DNA of 64,000 nucleotides from Dendrolimus kikuchii (taxonomy: Eukaryota > Arthropoda > Insecta > Lepidoptera > Lasiocampidae), in NCBI GenBank assembly GCA_019925095.2, contig CM034397.1, positions 890,001-954,000 of the forward strand, written 5' to 3'. A model generated the notes under the pieces. The model ran no database searches. It was not told the origin of the DNA and was given only the letters and a program-made list of their open reading frames with translations. Both the position numbers and the translations under genes were made by a program. Of the stretch, positions 41,534 to 53,400 are shown in pieces (the first letter of the stretch is position 1; every line of letters begins with the position of its first letter).

Positions 41534-41737
41534 TCTTAGCGAGATTGATTATTGATTTATCATTTTACAATTTTGTAACATTGAAGTATCATATTTTCAA
41601 TTTATGATTGACTATCCTTTGCTTGCGAAACTTCGTTCGCGTTGCCATGACGACGGACATATTTGTAAGTGAATACCAAAGGCAGCACAAAAAACGTATA
41701 GTACGTAATAACGTTATAAGCCCCACTGTTGCATTTG

Positions 41738-42042
41738 CTCCGGTGGTTCGGGCATGTGGAAAGAATGCATGATGAAAGAATGACTAAACAGATATACAAT
41801 GCAAAAGTGGATGGATGCAGAAGTCGTGGAAGGCCACGACGCACCTTCCATGATCAAATTGATCGTGTACTAGCAGAAGGTGATGTCAGGAGCCTTAAGA
41901 ACAGACGAGCTTGCATGACAAGAGTTATGAATGTCAAAGAGGCAAGTGAGGTGTGTAAGAATAAGCCTAAATGGCACTCTGTTGTTCGTGCCTACCCCGC
42001 AAGGGAACTGGCGTGAAGTTATGTATATGTATGTATGTATTC
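41738..42042 (+). mobile_element. RTE-type LINE 3' end (family B), copy 8
   Basis: Opens LRWFGHVERMHDERMTKQIY and ends ARELA, stop, TATG repeats. No clear target duplication. Confidence 0.85.
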
Positions 42043-42171
42043 CTACGCCGCGGAACGTAGCAATTCTACGTAGCAGTGTAGTAGTAATAGTAGCCGCTAC
42101 TGACCGCTACGAATTTTTCCGATCGCCTTCTTGATACATATATCATTATATAGTTATATACATTTTTTTTA

Positions 42172-42358
42172 TCTTATGTATATCAGTGAGCTACTCCAAA
42201 ACCCCTGGACCAATTTTGATTTTGATTTGATTTTTTAGTTTGTGTTGAAGTGGATTCGAGAGGGGCTTTGATTCACAATTGGATCCGGTAGGTGGCGTTG
42301 TAATCGGGACCTTGATTTTTAATTATCAGAGCAGAATAACGTCTGCCAGGCCCGCTAG
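42172..42358 (+). mobile_element. Non-autonomous Helitron family D, diverged
   Basis: TCTTATGTATATCAG start, GGTAGGTGGCG module, hairpin GCAGAATAACGTCTGC and CCCGCTAG end. Confidence 0.65.
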
Positions 42359-42639
42359 TTTTTCTTTATATTTTTTACCTTAAATTGCCATTGTTACTCC
42401 CGTCGGTTCTATATGAAATAATTTTCCTATTATATTGTAAATTCAGATATCAAATATTTAATGAGAAAATAAAACCCATCTTTCCCACTGCACCCAGTAG
42501 CCACAAGTTTGTAGATTTATTTTTAATATATGCTTTTAAAATTTAGTTTTAGTTTCATATTAGAGGCGTATATTAAATTATTAAAATAAGATAATTAAAA
42601 ATGTAAATTGATTTCAGAATTTAATGTAACATGCTATTT

Positions 42640-43055
42640 AAGACATAAGGCCGCCTATTGTATTGCTAAATTCTATAATGATTTATAAATATGTTATATT
42701 TAAATATATGATTTATAATTTATAAAATATTTTTATTCTAAGAACGGATAAAGAATACAATTTCCTGCGGCCGGGCAGCCTGTCGTAAGAGGTGACAAAA
42801 CAGTCCGCAGCCAGGTGCTGGGGTATTTGCCCGTCTGGATGGCTACCACCTCTGGTCTAGAGTATGCCTAATAACCTTGAGTTCTGTGCTGGTATTAGTG
42901 GCCAGGTTCCAGACTCCCTTAAGAGAGTAGCAGCGCATATGTGTTGCAAATTGGTGTTGCAAATGTCTATAGGCATGCTGCTTAACTTATGCAATATAAA
43001 AAATATATGGTTTGTTTTTGTAATTGTAACTTTTGGTGTGCAATAAAGTGTTATC
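42640..43055 (+). repeat. LINE 3' tail M interrupted by retroposon A
   Basis: ACATAAGGCCGCCTATTG precedes, and TTTTGTAATTGTAACTTTTGG with GTGTGCAATAAAGTG follows, the insertion at 42740-43007. Confidence 0.5.
42740..43007 (+). mobile_element. Retroposon A, diverged copy
   Basis: AGAACGGATAAAGAATACAATTTCC to ATGCAATATAAAAAAT; the part near the tail is shortened. Confidence 0.7.
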
Positions 43056-43844
43056 TATCTAATTCTCCCCACTTTAATATGCCTTGTTCATCAACTAATT
43101 TGGTTAATTACTGATTGGAATACCACGACCCTAAAATAAGCATCTCTCTTAGTAATAACGGTAAACAAAAACGAACTTTAAATCCACAAACACAAGACAT
43201 AAAACCTTCACTTACTTTGTTTGAAAATAAACATTTGAAATTCAATCTTTTGACCGACGAAATAAAAGTTATTATCCCTTGTATATTAGTTTTACATTTT
43301 GTTAAATGCAATTACAACTTTAATACGCACGTCATAGGATTCGATATCGCATAACATGACCATATGTCGAGTAATGTAACTATTTGGCGTACTAAAGTGG
43401 ACTTTATTTTATGGTATTGAGGTACAGTTTACATTAGTAACGATATAAATCGATAGCAATCGTAATTAGTTGATTTGTATTCAACACACATATATCCAAA
43501 CATACAATATCAATATGTGTGTGTATATGTTTCTTTGTATGTGACCTGTCGAATTAATCTCTGGTGTTATACTTCAAAATAACAGAATTGTGTAATCCCA
43601 CTTTCAATACACTCTCACAAATGCTCTCTGTGAGACCATTTTTGTTGAAATTTGGTATATATGTAGACTCAAAACCGAGAATGGACGTAGGTTAGTTTTT
43701 ATCCCGGAAAATGGGATAGTTTATTTGTAATTTAACTGTATAACGTGTTTATTGATTGTTTTGTATTTCTATGTACGTATATATTTTTATAACTATAATA
43801 TATGTATTATAATTATTTTATTATTATCTATTTCAACTGCACGC
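43056..43844. other. No feature recognised
   Basis: AT-rich; no convincing frame. Confidence 0.35.
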
Positions 43845-43996
43845 CAACGCTATGTATGTAATTAGTTCTTGTCCATCCAAAGGTTGCCTGGAAGAGATTG
43901 CTTTTAGCAATAAGGCCGCCCATTGTACTACCTTTTAGTATGTAAGTTTATTGTGTACTTTTTCTATGTAATGTTGGTGTACAATAAAGTGCACTT
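43845..43996 (+). repeat. LINE 3' tail M, intact reference copy
   Basis: GTCCATCCAAAGGTTGCCTGG, GATTGCTTTTAGCAATAAGG, CCGCCCATTGTACT and GTACAATAAAGTGC in order. GATTGCTTTTAGCAATA can form a small stem-loop. Confidence 0.55.
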
Positions 43997-44405
43997 AAAA
44001 TCATCAAAAATATATGTCAAATTATAGATAAAGTCATTTCACTTTGTAGTTTTCTCCATTTTCATGGAATCTAGTTTATTTTTTAAATATAATTGTAGCA
44101 AATCAAGTAACAAAAATCTGCAAGTAATAATTCTGATCATTTTCTGGTGTATTATTTCTCTATATGTAAAATATCTTGTTAGAATCTTTCATCACACTTA
44201 TGAGATATGGCTTAAAGATTTGCGGAAAAGAAATCTACTGACATGAGGGTAGTTTGAAGCTTAAGAAGAAAAAAGTTTTGCACCGAGAATATTGCTTTAG
44301 GAGCCAAAGTAAAAAAAAAGTGATAGCAATAAACTAAAAGCAGATCTAAATTCAACATGTCAAATTCTTATAAATGAATAAATATATTTTATATAATATA
44401 TATTA
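43997..44405. other. No feature recognised
   Basis: AT-rich, no gene. Confidence 0.35.
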
Positions 44406-44644
44406 CTAGCTGTGCCCGCGATGTCGTTCGCGTGGAATTTGTTTTCAAAACCCCCGATTTTGAAACATTCATCATTGGTGCTCCGCTCGTTTTGGTCTTA
44501 GCGTGATGATAGCCTATAGCCTTCCTCGATAAATGGGCTATCTAAAACTGAAAGAATTTTTCTAATCAGACCAGTAGTTTCTGAGCTTAGCGCGTTCAAT
44601 CAAACAAACAAACAAACTCTTCAGCTTTATATATTAGTATAAGA
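44406..44644 (-). mobile_element. Non-autonomous Helitron family A
   Basis: CTAG at 44406-44409 and TC start at 44643-44644; hairpin GCCCGCGATGTCGTTCGCG. Confidence 0.8.
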
Positions 44645-47600
44645 TAAATATATTTATCAGATTTATATTTAAAGGAGGATTTGGTTGCCGACCAGAGTAA
44701 TATTTGAAACATGAAACTCGATAATAATACTCGTATGAAGGTTTCATCACCATTTTTGACTGCACCGTCAATACGGGGTAATTGTAATAAAAATGAATGA
44801 GGTATCCATGGGAACCAGGTTGGAACGAAGGCTCGAAAGTAACGAAGACCTTCGAAGACCACCGAAGAACATGGATATTATTTTATTTTAGATCTTATTT
44901 CATTACATTAAAGTTCGAAATTGTGTAATAATCTACAGCGGTCAGGATTTTTCTTTTCAGTTACACTTTTTTTCGTCTTGCTCCCATCTGCCGACTAATG
45001 TGCGATAAAGAGATTCCAATATATACATTAGGTCATGAAAACTGCCTATATATGCCAAGGCGGCCAAGGATTTGAACCTACACTGTTGAAATAATACGAT
45101 ATGTTAACCACGAAACTAACATGACTCGAGGGAATTAATATAAAAATAATATTAAGGATGATTAATTTACAAAATGCATTAAATTTTGTTGTAACAATTT
45201 TATTTCGATCACTGATTTGATTTTGACGATTGTACATTTTAATTTCCGTCTATGTAGACTAATTAATTATCGATTACACGTTTTAATTATTAATTAAACA
45301 CTATTTCTCAGATGTTATCATTTCTACATTATACCTAACCTGTTATTAGAAAATATCTTGAATTTTGTGTTCGTGTGATTTTCTGCTTATTAAATTAAAA
45401 TTTAAAATGAACAAATGAGTTTTTTTCCACCGTCTGTGTATACTATTTGTAAAAAGAGTTTTAAGTCAAACATATTTAACCAGCATGGAGGCGATATAGT
45501 TGAGATCAATTTGAATAATAAAAGTAATTTAGTAATTTAATAAATTCAAGATATTTTTCAATACTTTCTCTAAACAACCTTTACATTTAGCTATTTGAAA
45601 GCCATAACATTACACTTTTATAACAAAAAAAAAAACGGAACAGTAATAACGTACTACCTACTTATTTTTACATTAAAACGCTTGCTACATTGTTGTCTAG
45701 TAATAATGTTTAATATTCGTGATTAAATTTAATTATATTAAATATGCAGGATTATGAGTAGTGATATAATTAGATGTGAAATATTATTTTAATACTACTG
45801 TATATTTTATAATGTTATATTTATTTTCATATTCAATTTGAAACTGAAGAAAATTAAAAGTGAAACTATATACACAATTTTAGCCATAATTAAAAAAGTA
45901 AATGATTAATATTAAACATTATTTATATTATCTACGATTGCTTGCATTGTTTTTATACTATTTAAAACAATTCTATTTATAAAATTACGTGCTTTATATT
46001 TTTTGAGACAATAAGAAGAATTTTTATCAATTTTTTAACCTATATTTTTCAACATTACTTACGATTTTTAAAGTAAAAGCTTATTACATTTACAAAGTAA
46101 AGATTTATTATAATCTGTTATCTATTTAATTAAAATTATAATAGAAAATTATTATAATTATTATGAGGTAATCGCTTTATAAATTTAATATTTACGATCA
46201 TAATGATACTTACGACTACTTAATTAATTAAATTTAAAAGTATTACTAAATATGGTTACAATGTCATATACTTGCAACAGCTAGTCTATGAATAGTTTTA
46301 TTAAAAAGTACTTTCAAATTTAACAATATACAAAAGAAAATGCGAAAAAAATTATTTATATGAATATTGATGTCAAATTTAGTGATTTTTGCGAAGTTAA
46401 TTATTGGTACAATCTCCTAAATATTACATCCAATTGTTATTCTGATAAGTATATATTTACCTTTTACGTACCATATTTTAAAAAAATGACAACCTTTTCA
46501 CATTTAAAAAGAAAGATCAACCCTACATAGACGAATAATACTACAATTCACTATATTTATTACAGTTCAACAGCTTTTATTTCTACATGAAATTTTCAGA
46601 AATTTCAAAATTGTAATATAATACGAAAATCGCGTCAGTTTTAAAATATCAACAGTCTTGAGTTATAGTAAGTTTGTAGACTTCTTCAAGAACCTTAAAG
46701 AAGCCTAGAAACTTACTCTAACTCGATATGAATAAGACCGTAATTTTTGATCCTCCAAGGGTGCCACAAACCAAAATCAGATATGCTTTTACATGACATG
46801 TAAATCCGAAACAATTTTTCTCGCCTATGCCATCTCTGTATAATACTTTCTCTAGATTTTAGTAGATAAAAAAAAATATATTTATCGAAAATTGTGAAGA
46901 AGAAGTATCATGAAAATAGTCATGAGAGTGAGAAAAATTAATTTATATACATACATATTTTTTCTATCACTCATATTTGTGTGGGCATGTTTACTATATA
47001 TACAATTTATATAATAATATACGCATTCTTATATGACAAAAGTGATAATTCTATGCTACATACTTATTTGTAAAATGAATTAATGTTATCATAAATTCAT
47101 TAAAAACAAAATCCTAAATATCAATATATCGCACGTGTAATCCAATACAGACACTACCCAAAAAAGTGAACTTTACAGGTACTACCCGTGCGCAGAAGGT
47201 TGGCCGATAGCCTCGTGATGTCACGCGTCAATGGTCTGTAGGGTTGACAAAAAAGGTTACATAAATAGTTGTTGCAATAAATTTATTATTGTATATACTT
47301 TACAGAAGTATGTACAATAATAGTAAGTAGTCATCAGTAATCCTTCTACGCGCGGCTTATAGAGCCGAAGAACGTTCTTTTAAGTATGAACATAAGTATG
47401 ATTACAATGCCTTCCTAGTAGATATTTGTGTTCCTTTAATCCAGGATTAGCGCTATTATACTTATTTCCATGTTTTACGACAGATGGCATTAGAAAGTCG
47501 ATTTGGCAAAATTTTGGACAGTGTCAGTATTGGATTAAGCATGTGATATGTCCTAAAAGCTACATTGTAAGGTTATTTACATCTACATTTAATCACGCAT

Positions 47601-48477
47601 GTTGGCGGCTTAGAATTAACCTTATTTATATAAATAAAATAACTTGATGGGTACTTTAATAAAATATACTTAAGTCTTAATTATTTATAAAGTCACAAAT
47701 TACGATACTTAAAAAGTGCATAAGGATTTAAAACCAAAGTTAAAATATTTTTTTATCGATGAGTGCAAAGTAAAGAAAGCTATGTATAAAATATCAACAA
47801 TATCTCAATTATCAATTATTACTACATGGGTGATATAAAGATACCTATACAATAATGCAGTGATGAAAATTTCAATACATTTGTTGCTATCTTAAAGATA
47901 GCTTTTTAATGTACATTCGTCGTTATCCGAATAGATTTCTCTTAATAATTATTTATTTTCTTTAATAAATAGTGCAAGTTACGGTTAAAGTATTAAATTT
48001 TGCATCTTAGAATATGACTCATACGAAGTATTAAATGCTTACGTCATAATAAATGGGAAATTTAGGATTATATGAAATAGAAACTATTATTTATAGGATT
48101 ACAAGATAAAGTTACAGATCTAACGGACGGGTATCGATCAAGATTCGAAATCTGATTATAAACATTTTTAATTTTGATAATTAAAATACTATATTGAATT
48201 AATTAATTAATTTAATGGTAATAATTTTTATGCTGACGTTACCTACTTTTATGTCATTCGTTTAATTAAATTGATGTTTAATTATGTATGTATTAATCGA
48301 TTCCGGATACAGCGATCTGCAGGTAATGTGATAGGAACCTTGATGAAAAATTACCCATATGCTTCGCATATATCTCAGTATATTATTTCATCCAGAAACG
48401 TGTGTTTACTCTTTTAATAGATCAAAATTAGTGGACTTTTCTTCTCGTCTAGCATGAGGACTCTCTGGATTATGTAC
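44645..48477. other. 3.8 kb AT-rich desert
   Basis: No long frames, no shared repeats, no RNA gene seen. Only short runs of A/T and weak inverted repeats. It could hold intron regulatory sites, which I cannot identify. Confidence 0.4.
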
Positions 48478-48900
48478 TTAATAAGACATCTTCCATATTG
48501 CTTTGTACCTATTTGTATGTCTTTCAAGACCACGGGCAATAAAAATGGCCCGGACATTTGGAAGGCTTGCGTGGGGCCATGGGAAGGCCAACACGTAGAG
48601 GCCTTTTGACAAATTTAATGTAAATGTGGCGTGACACTGACCGGCGATTATCCCTCTCTACACCATATAGTAATGCGCCCAAGGACAAGCCCCGGACAGT
48701 GTAGGACTATTGTGGGAAATGAGGACAAAAAGTACCGGGCTATTGGGGTGAGCTGCTAGTGGTACTAAGGGGCTGGGAATATGGAGACTATGGCGTCTGC
48801 CCGTCGCAATGTTCGGGGAACATGGAATAATGGGCAGACGGTGACTCGCCACTCCTTGCATGGGCCCCAAAAAATGCCATAGAAGACAGGAGCAACATGA
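48478..48900 (+). repeat. Unclassified repeat G, copy 1
   Basis: GTCTTTCAAGACCACGGGC, GTGGCGTGACACTGACCGGC, GACAAGCCCCGGACAGTG, CGTCGCAATGTTC and GACGGTGACTCGCCACTCC recur, partly inverted, at 61935-62375 and partly at 53287-53400. Confidence 0.5.
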
Positions 48901-48995
48901 GTGTAAGTGGCTAAGGGGTCTAGAGAGGTGGGCTGCAGGTTCACCGAATTGCTTATGTAGCTATTATTATTGATACCAATCAACGTCTGTGAGTT

Positions 48996-49336
48996 GAGGA
49001 TGGTAGCTGGAGGGTCCGAAGTAAACTCGAAATTGCGAATCTCGTGGCCGAGCCTAACATAATAGGAGAAATAAAAGCTCACCGCCTCCGCTGGCTCGGT
49101 CACGTAGAACGGATGGGAGAAGATCGCAGCATGAGGAAAGCATATTTGGGACGGCCGGTAGGTCGGCGTCCGGTCGGCCGTCCTAAATATCGCTGTAAGG
49201 ACAGAGTAGAGGCGGACCTGTTGGAGCTAGGAGCCAGTAATTGGCAAGAAACCGCACAGGACCGAGAAAAGTAGCATGCTCTCGTTTCGGAGGCCAAGAC
49301 CCACTTTGGGTCGCTAAGCCAACGGAGTAAGTAAGT
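48996..49336 (+). mobile_element. RTE-type LINE 3' end with TAAG tail, copy 2
   Basis: Encodes HRLRWLGHVERMGEDRSMRK, YRCKDRVEADLLELGASNWQ and a stop in place of the W of the KW motif. Ends GAGTAAGTAAGTA. Flanked by the 14-bp duplication AACGTCTGTGAGTT (48982-48995, 49337-49350). Confidence 0.85.
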
Positions 49337-49544
49337 AACGTCTGTGAGTTAGATAACATAATGACATCAGTTTCCAAACAAATCTAAAAATGTTTACAAT
49401 AATATTTCTGAAGAAATATCCTAAAGATATGACATAGTACAGATAATATATATTACGAATGATACAAGTATAATACATTCGCATGGATAGATGAAGTAAA
49501 AATACTAGTGTATTTTGAAATTAGTGTGTTTACTAATAGGCAGT

Positions 49545-49685
49545 TAGGGTCATGCTCATCAGAGCTACCCGGCACCTGCATAGCATCACCAGCCACGGGT
49601 GGACGCCGTGTTGTCAACTAGCGACCGCTTATGGCCTCGGGTTGAAGTGATAATCTTGCACCCTCTAAAATGTTCCCTAACTCTA
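49545..49685 (+). repeat. Repeat G-associated segment
   Basis: GGTTGAAGTGATAATCTTGCACCC resembles GGTCGAAGTGATAATGTTGCATG at 61910. Extent uncertain. Confidence 0.3.
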
Positions 49686-51174
49686 TTGCTCTAGCAATTT
49701 TGTGAGTGCACCTTTTTTAAATATGCGCCCGTAGTAGCTGTCTTTACCCGGATTCTAGTTAAAATTACAGTTTATTCAAAAATAGATGCAAAATCCAAGT
49801 GAAGATGATATGAAGACGGACAAGAGTTCAAGAGAAGAGATCCCGGGCTTCGGAGCGAAATTCTAAGTGTTGATTGAAATGATTATGAATGACACCAAAT
49901 GCGCTATATAATGGTTTATGATTTTATCACTACAGTATAATAAACTAGAGAATTACAAGATAGACTTATTGCAGTGCTTAAATCTTAATTAGAGATTATT
50001 GTAGATTTCAGTACGGAAAACAATTTTATACGCACGCGAATCACGAATATTGCTGAGTAATTTTTACCCAGCAAAATTTGTAAGCTATGTAATTCCATAC
50101 AGACGCACGCACCACGGAATTAACTCCGCATCGGATTTAAAATTTGTACGTTACTACAGATCTAATGTGTGCTAGGCCTTATTCTATAAGTAATTAACAT
50201 TCTAAAGCTTCTATTTTAAAAGATTATAAGCTGCAAAAAATTGACCATAGAGATGCGCACGCATTGGGGGGCATAATGAATGCGGCCTGATCACCAAGTA
50301 CAGTCACCAAAAACCATTAATCGAGATACTACAATAATTTATGAACCCTTCCAAATCAGGGTGGATAATGTAACAAGAAAAAGGGAGTTTGCAGCCTAAT
50401 AACGGTTTTGAGAACAACTAGGCAAATTAAGAAATCCCTTTAAATGTATACATAATCTTTATGGCACATTGAAAATTTATTTATTACCAAACCTAGCCCA
50501 AATTTTACTTCATGATTAAGGCCAGTATACTAGAACAATACTGAAACTCAAACAGGTTGAGATGTTAATACGTGTACATTAAAAATATTTTCCACTCCCA
50601 AAAGTCATTAAAGCTGACATATGCAGTTTCTAAGATTCTAGCCATTTTGGCAATCTGCCTATGTATTTTTTTTTCAGTAAACGGTGGGTCTATATATAAA
50701 GCTGGCAGGAAGATCTATCTATGCACATCTCTTTCATTAGCACAGATTAACATCTCAAACGCGGTTTTATATAACTATGGTTCTAACATATTAGACTAAT
50801 GCCACGTATCTATGTCTTGCTAACTATTCTTGTGCCTTACCATTAGTGGAAAATTGAGATTACTTATATGGAAATAATGTCATATGTTAATTAGTAGTAA
50901 TGGCGGAGCCACAATGCTACGATATGATGCCGGAACGCAAAGATTTCATCGCCTATGGCACCGTAGAAGTAGACGCTGACCATGAGTTTAGTTCGTAATA
51001 AAATATTAAACGCACTTAATGTTCTAGTACTTCTTTGTATTCGGACTCATAAAGAAAATACAATCAAAAAAGTATTGGGTCTAGTCATTTGTAACTATTA
51101 TGAAATTTGTACTATGCACCATCGCGTTGGAAAATGCCACATGTCAGATTTCTGCAGTGTAATGCGTGTCACGT
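49686..51174. other. No gene recognised
   Basis: One short inverted repeat (GTTGAGATGTTAAT near 50557, inverted near 50747). Frames at 50572 and 50982 look random. Confidence 0.35.
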
Positions 51175-51610
51175 GGTCAATGCAATGCATCGATTACAAT
51201 GAAATTAGCAAAGTCAAATCTCGTGAGACTAGTAAAGCTACGGGTGTGGCGCAGGGCTCTATTTTGGGTCCATTCTTATTTTTGATATATATTAATCAGT
51301 TGCCATGTTATATTAATGACATGTGTGTAATCACATTTTCTTTCCTCTTATTACGTCTTTGTCTTATTGAGTATGCACTGTTTGCTACAACTCAATTAAT
51401 TCCTCGAAAAGTAATTGTATAACATACTTCTGTATTTATTATAAAAAAGAGCCTGAAATAAATAAATATGAACAAAAATACTTTTAGGAATTTCTTGCCG
51501 CTTCTCCTTAAACAGCGACAACACGTTGCGAAGTGGTGTCCATAGAATAGGGAGTAAGTTTAAATTTTAATGTTATATGTTGTATGGACCTTTAAAAACT
51601 TATTATAAAT
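51175..51610 (+). mobile_element. LINE reverse-transcriptase fragment with 3' tail
   Basis: The frame reads SKATGVAQGSILGPFLFLIY with INQLPCYIND, the QGSxLGPxLFxxYIN block of non-LTR reverse transcriptase. The YADD box is missing. From 51487 TTGCCGCTTCTCC, CACGTTGCGAAGTGG and a TTTGAATTTGAAAAATG end follow, similar to the tail at 23905-23960. An internal deletion is evident. Confidence 0.65.
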
Positions 51611-52152
51611 AAAACCCTTTGAATTTGAAAAATGTTATAGAAGTCTGCAGTGCGGCGTCGTAGATTTCAGCGGTGCGGCGTCGCAACATAGCTTTGTGGC
51701 CTCAGCCTATTGCAAACGAATAGATAGTAAGATTTGAAGTGTCAAATAAACTGACAGCATTACAATCAAACACGTTACGAATATATTTATAGAAATACTT
51801 GTATATTAAATATATAAAACTAGCATCAAATTGTATAATACGATGTATACTTACAATACTAATGATATGTATGCGATATCGACGGCTTTATTGCTGATAT
51901 ATCATAATTTTATGTATAATTTAGAGATACATCAATGTATAAATCGGACACACAATATGTCTCATTCACAACGTAATTACTATAATTTTGTACGTGTATT
52001 TTGATATATGATATGTATATGACAATTATGCAAGGTATTAAAGGAAATTGACACTCGCATCAAACAAGATATTTTTAATCACTCTAACAATAATAATATG
52101 ATATGATATTGTATTACATAAAGATATGCGTATTATATGATAATTATGTAAG
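51611..52152. other. No feature recognised
   Basis: AT-rich, no gene. Confidence 0.35.
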
Positions 52153-52161
52153 GTAAGTAAT

Positions 52162-52410
52162 GACTAAACAGATATACAATGCAAAAGTGGATGGATTGAG
52201 AAGTCGTGGAAGGCCACGACACACCTTCCATGATCAAATCGATCGTGTACTAGCGGAGGGTGATGTCAGGAGCCTTAAGAACAGACGAGTGTGCATGACA
52301 AGAGTTATGAATGTCAAAGAAGCAAGTGAGGTGTGTAGGAATGGGCCTGAATGGCACTCTGTTGTTCGTGCCTACCTCGCAAGGGAACTGGCGTGAAGTT
52401 ATGTATGTAT
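52162..52410 (+). mobile_element. RTE-type LINE 3' end (family B), copy 9
   Basis: Begins TKQIYNAKVDGLRSRGRPRH, ends ARELA, stop, TATG repeats. 9-bp duplication GTAAGTAAT at 52153-52161 and 52411-52419. Confidence 0.85.
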
Positions 52411-52600
52411 GTAAGTAATTTTATTATAAAACAGGGAACATATCAGAGAAATAACTGAGATACGATTTTTTCATTGTAACAAAAGTCACACGCTTTATGT
52501 TTTTGCACAGATGTATTTTTAGTATACTTATGATTTTTTTAGTTATAACATAATAAGTTTAATATACTTGTTATTTAATATACAGTACAAGCGATTATAG

Positions 52601-52986
52601 ACTGTGTAACAAATCGCTGCCAGATGGGAGCGTGCCCAGAAGGCTGGCTGCATTGCCGCGCTGTATGGCGATGCTTATTTGTTGGGAGAAATATGAGCCA
52701 GCCTTCTGATCACGGGTGGCATCAAAGATTCTTGCAAATCTCTTTGAAGAAACTCTTTGCCGACGGACCCCACGGACCTAATGTTTCAACTACAAACGGC
52801 ACAAATATGTAACCCCTTCGTAAGGTTCCATATTTGCGCCGTTTGAGAGCTTCAGCTTTTGAAGCAGCGTTGCCAGCCTCTAACTCGGTCATTGGAAGAT
52901 GTGACGGGGCTAGAGTGTCTACACATGTCGCGTCCCAAACAAGCGGCCGTCCCATCTTCCAAGGAATAAGTGACATACCATCCGGC
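52601..52986 (-). mobile_element. LINE-like coding fragment P, longest copy
   Basis: The minus strand reads [31 protein letters not shown], an Ala-rich helix with [29 protein letters not shown], then, after a frame slip, RDQKAGSYFSQQISIAIQRG and NAASLLGTLPSGSDL. I recognise the pattern as a recurrent orphan protein near invertebrate non-LTR elements. No reverse-transcriptase motif lies in the fragment itself. Confidence 0.6.
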
Positions 52987-53046
52987 CTCTATTGTTTATA
53001 TATATCTATATTCACAGATGTATTGTATTATGACATCAAAATTCTA

Positions 53047-53135
53047 TAATAAAACTACGTTTTAACGGTTTTAAGCGCGGTAATTTTATTTGATTTTGGT
53101 TTTTCCGACGTTTCGGCCACTTTTCAAAATTCTAC
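53047..53135 (+). repeat. Unclassified repeat J, copy 3
   Basis: AAAACTACGTTTTAACGGTTTTAAGC and CGACGTTTCGGCCACTTTTC. Confidence 0.45.
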
Positions 53136-53286
53136 TAAGTCAAACAGCATAAATTAATTATTTTTTAAACAGTAATTAAAAATATTTCTCCCAGAAGATG
53201 ATAACACGATATTTAAACGCACTGTCTTTTGTGTAATACTACAATAATATTTGTTTATCATTTTAATATTAATAATATTTATTATA

Positions 53287-53400
53287 AAAGTATGTCTTTG
53301 AAGACCTCGGGTCATAAAAATGACCCAGACATTAATGTAAATTGGCGTGATACTGACGATTATCCCTGTCTACCCCATGTATCCAAGGACAAGTTACTAA
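53287..53400 (+). repeat. Repeat G, short deleted copy
   Basis: ATGTCTTTGAAGACCTCGGG, TGGCGTGATACTGACGATTATCCC and CCAAGGACAAG match 48515-48690 with deletions. Confidence 0.45.

Noticed and set aside
44645..48477. A search for the missing 5' ChAT exon or the vesicular acetylcholine transporter in the quiet AT-rich region
   Set aside because: No frame with recognisable protein and no GC-rich exon-like block was found.
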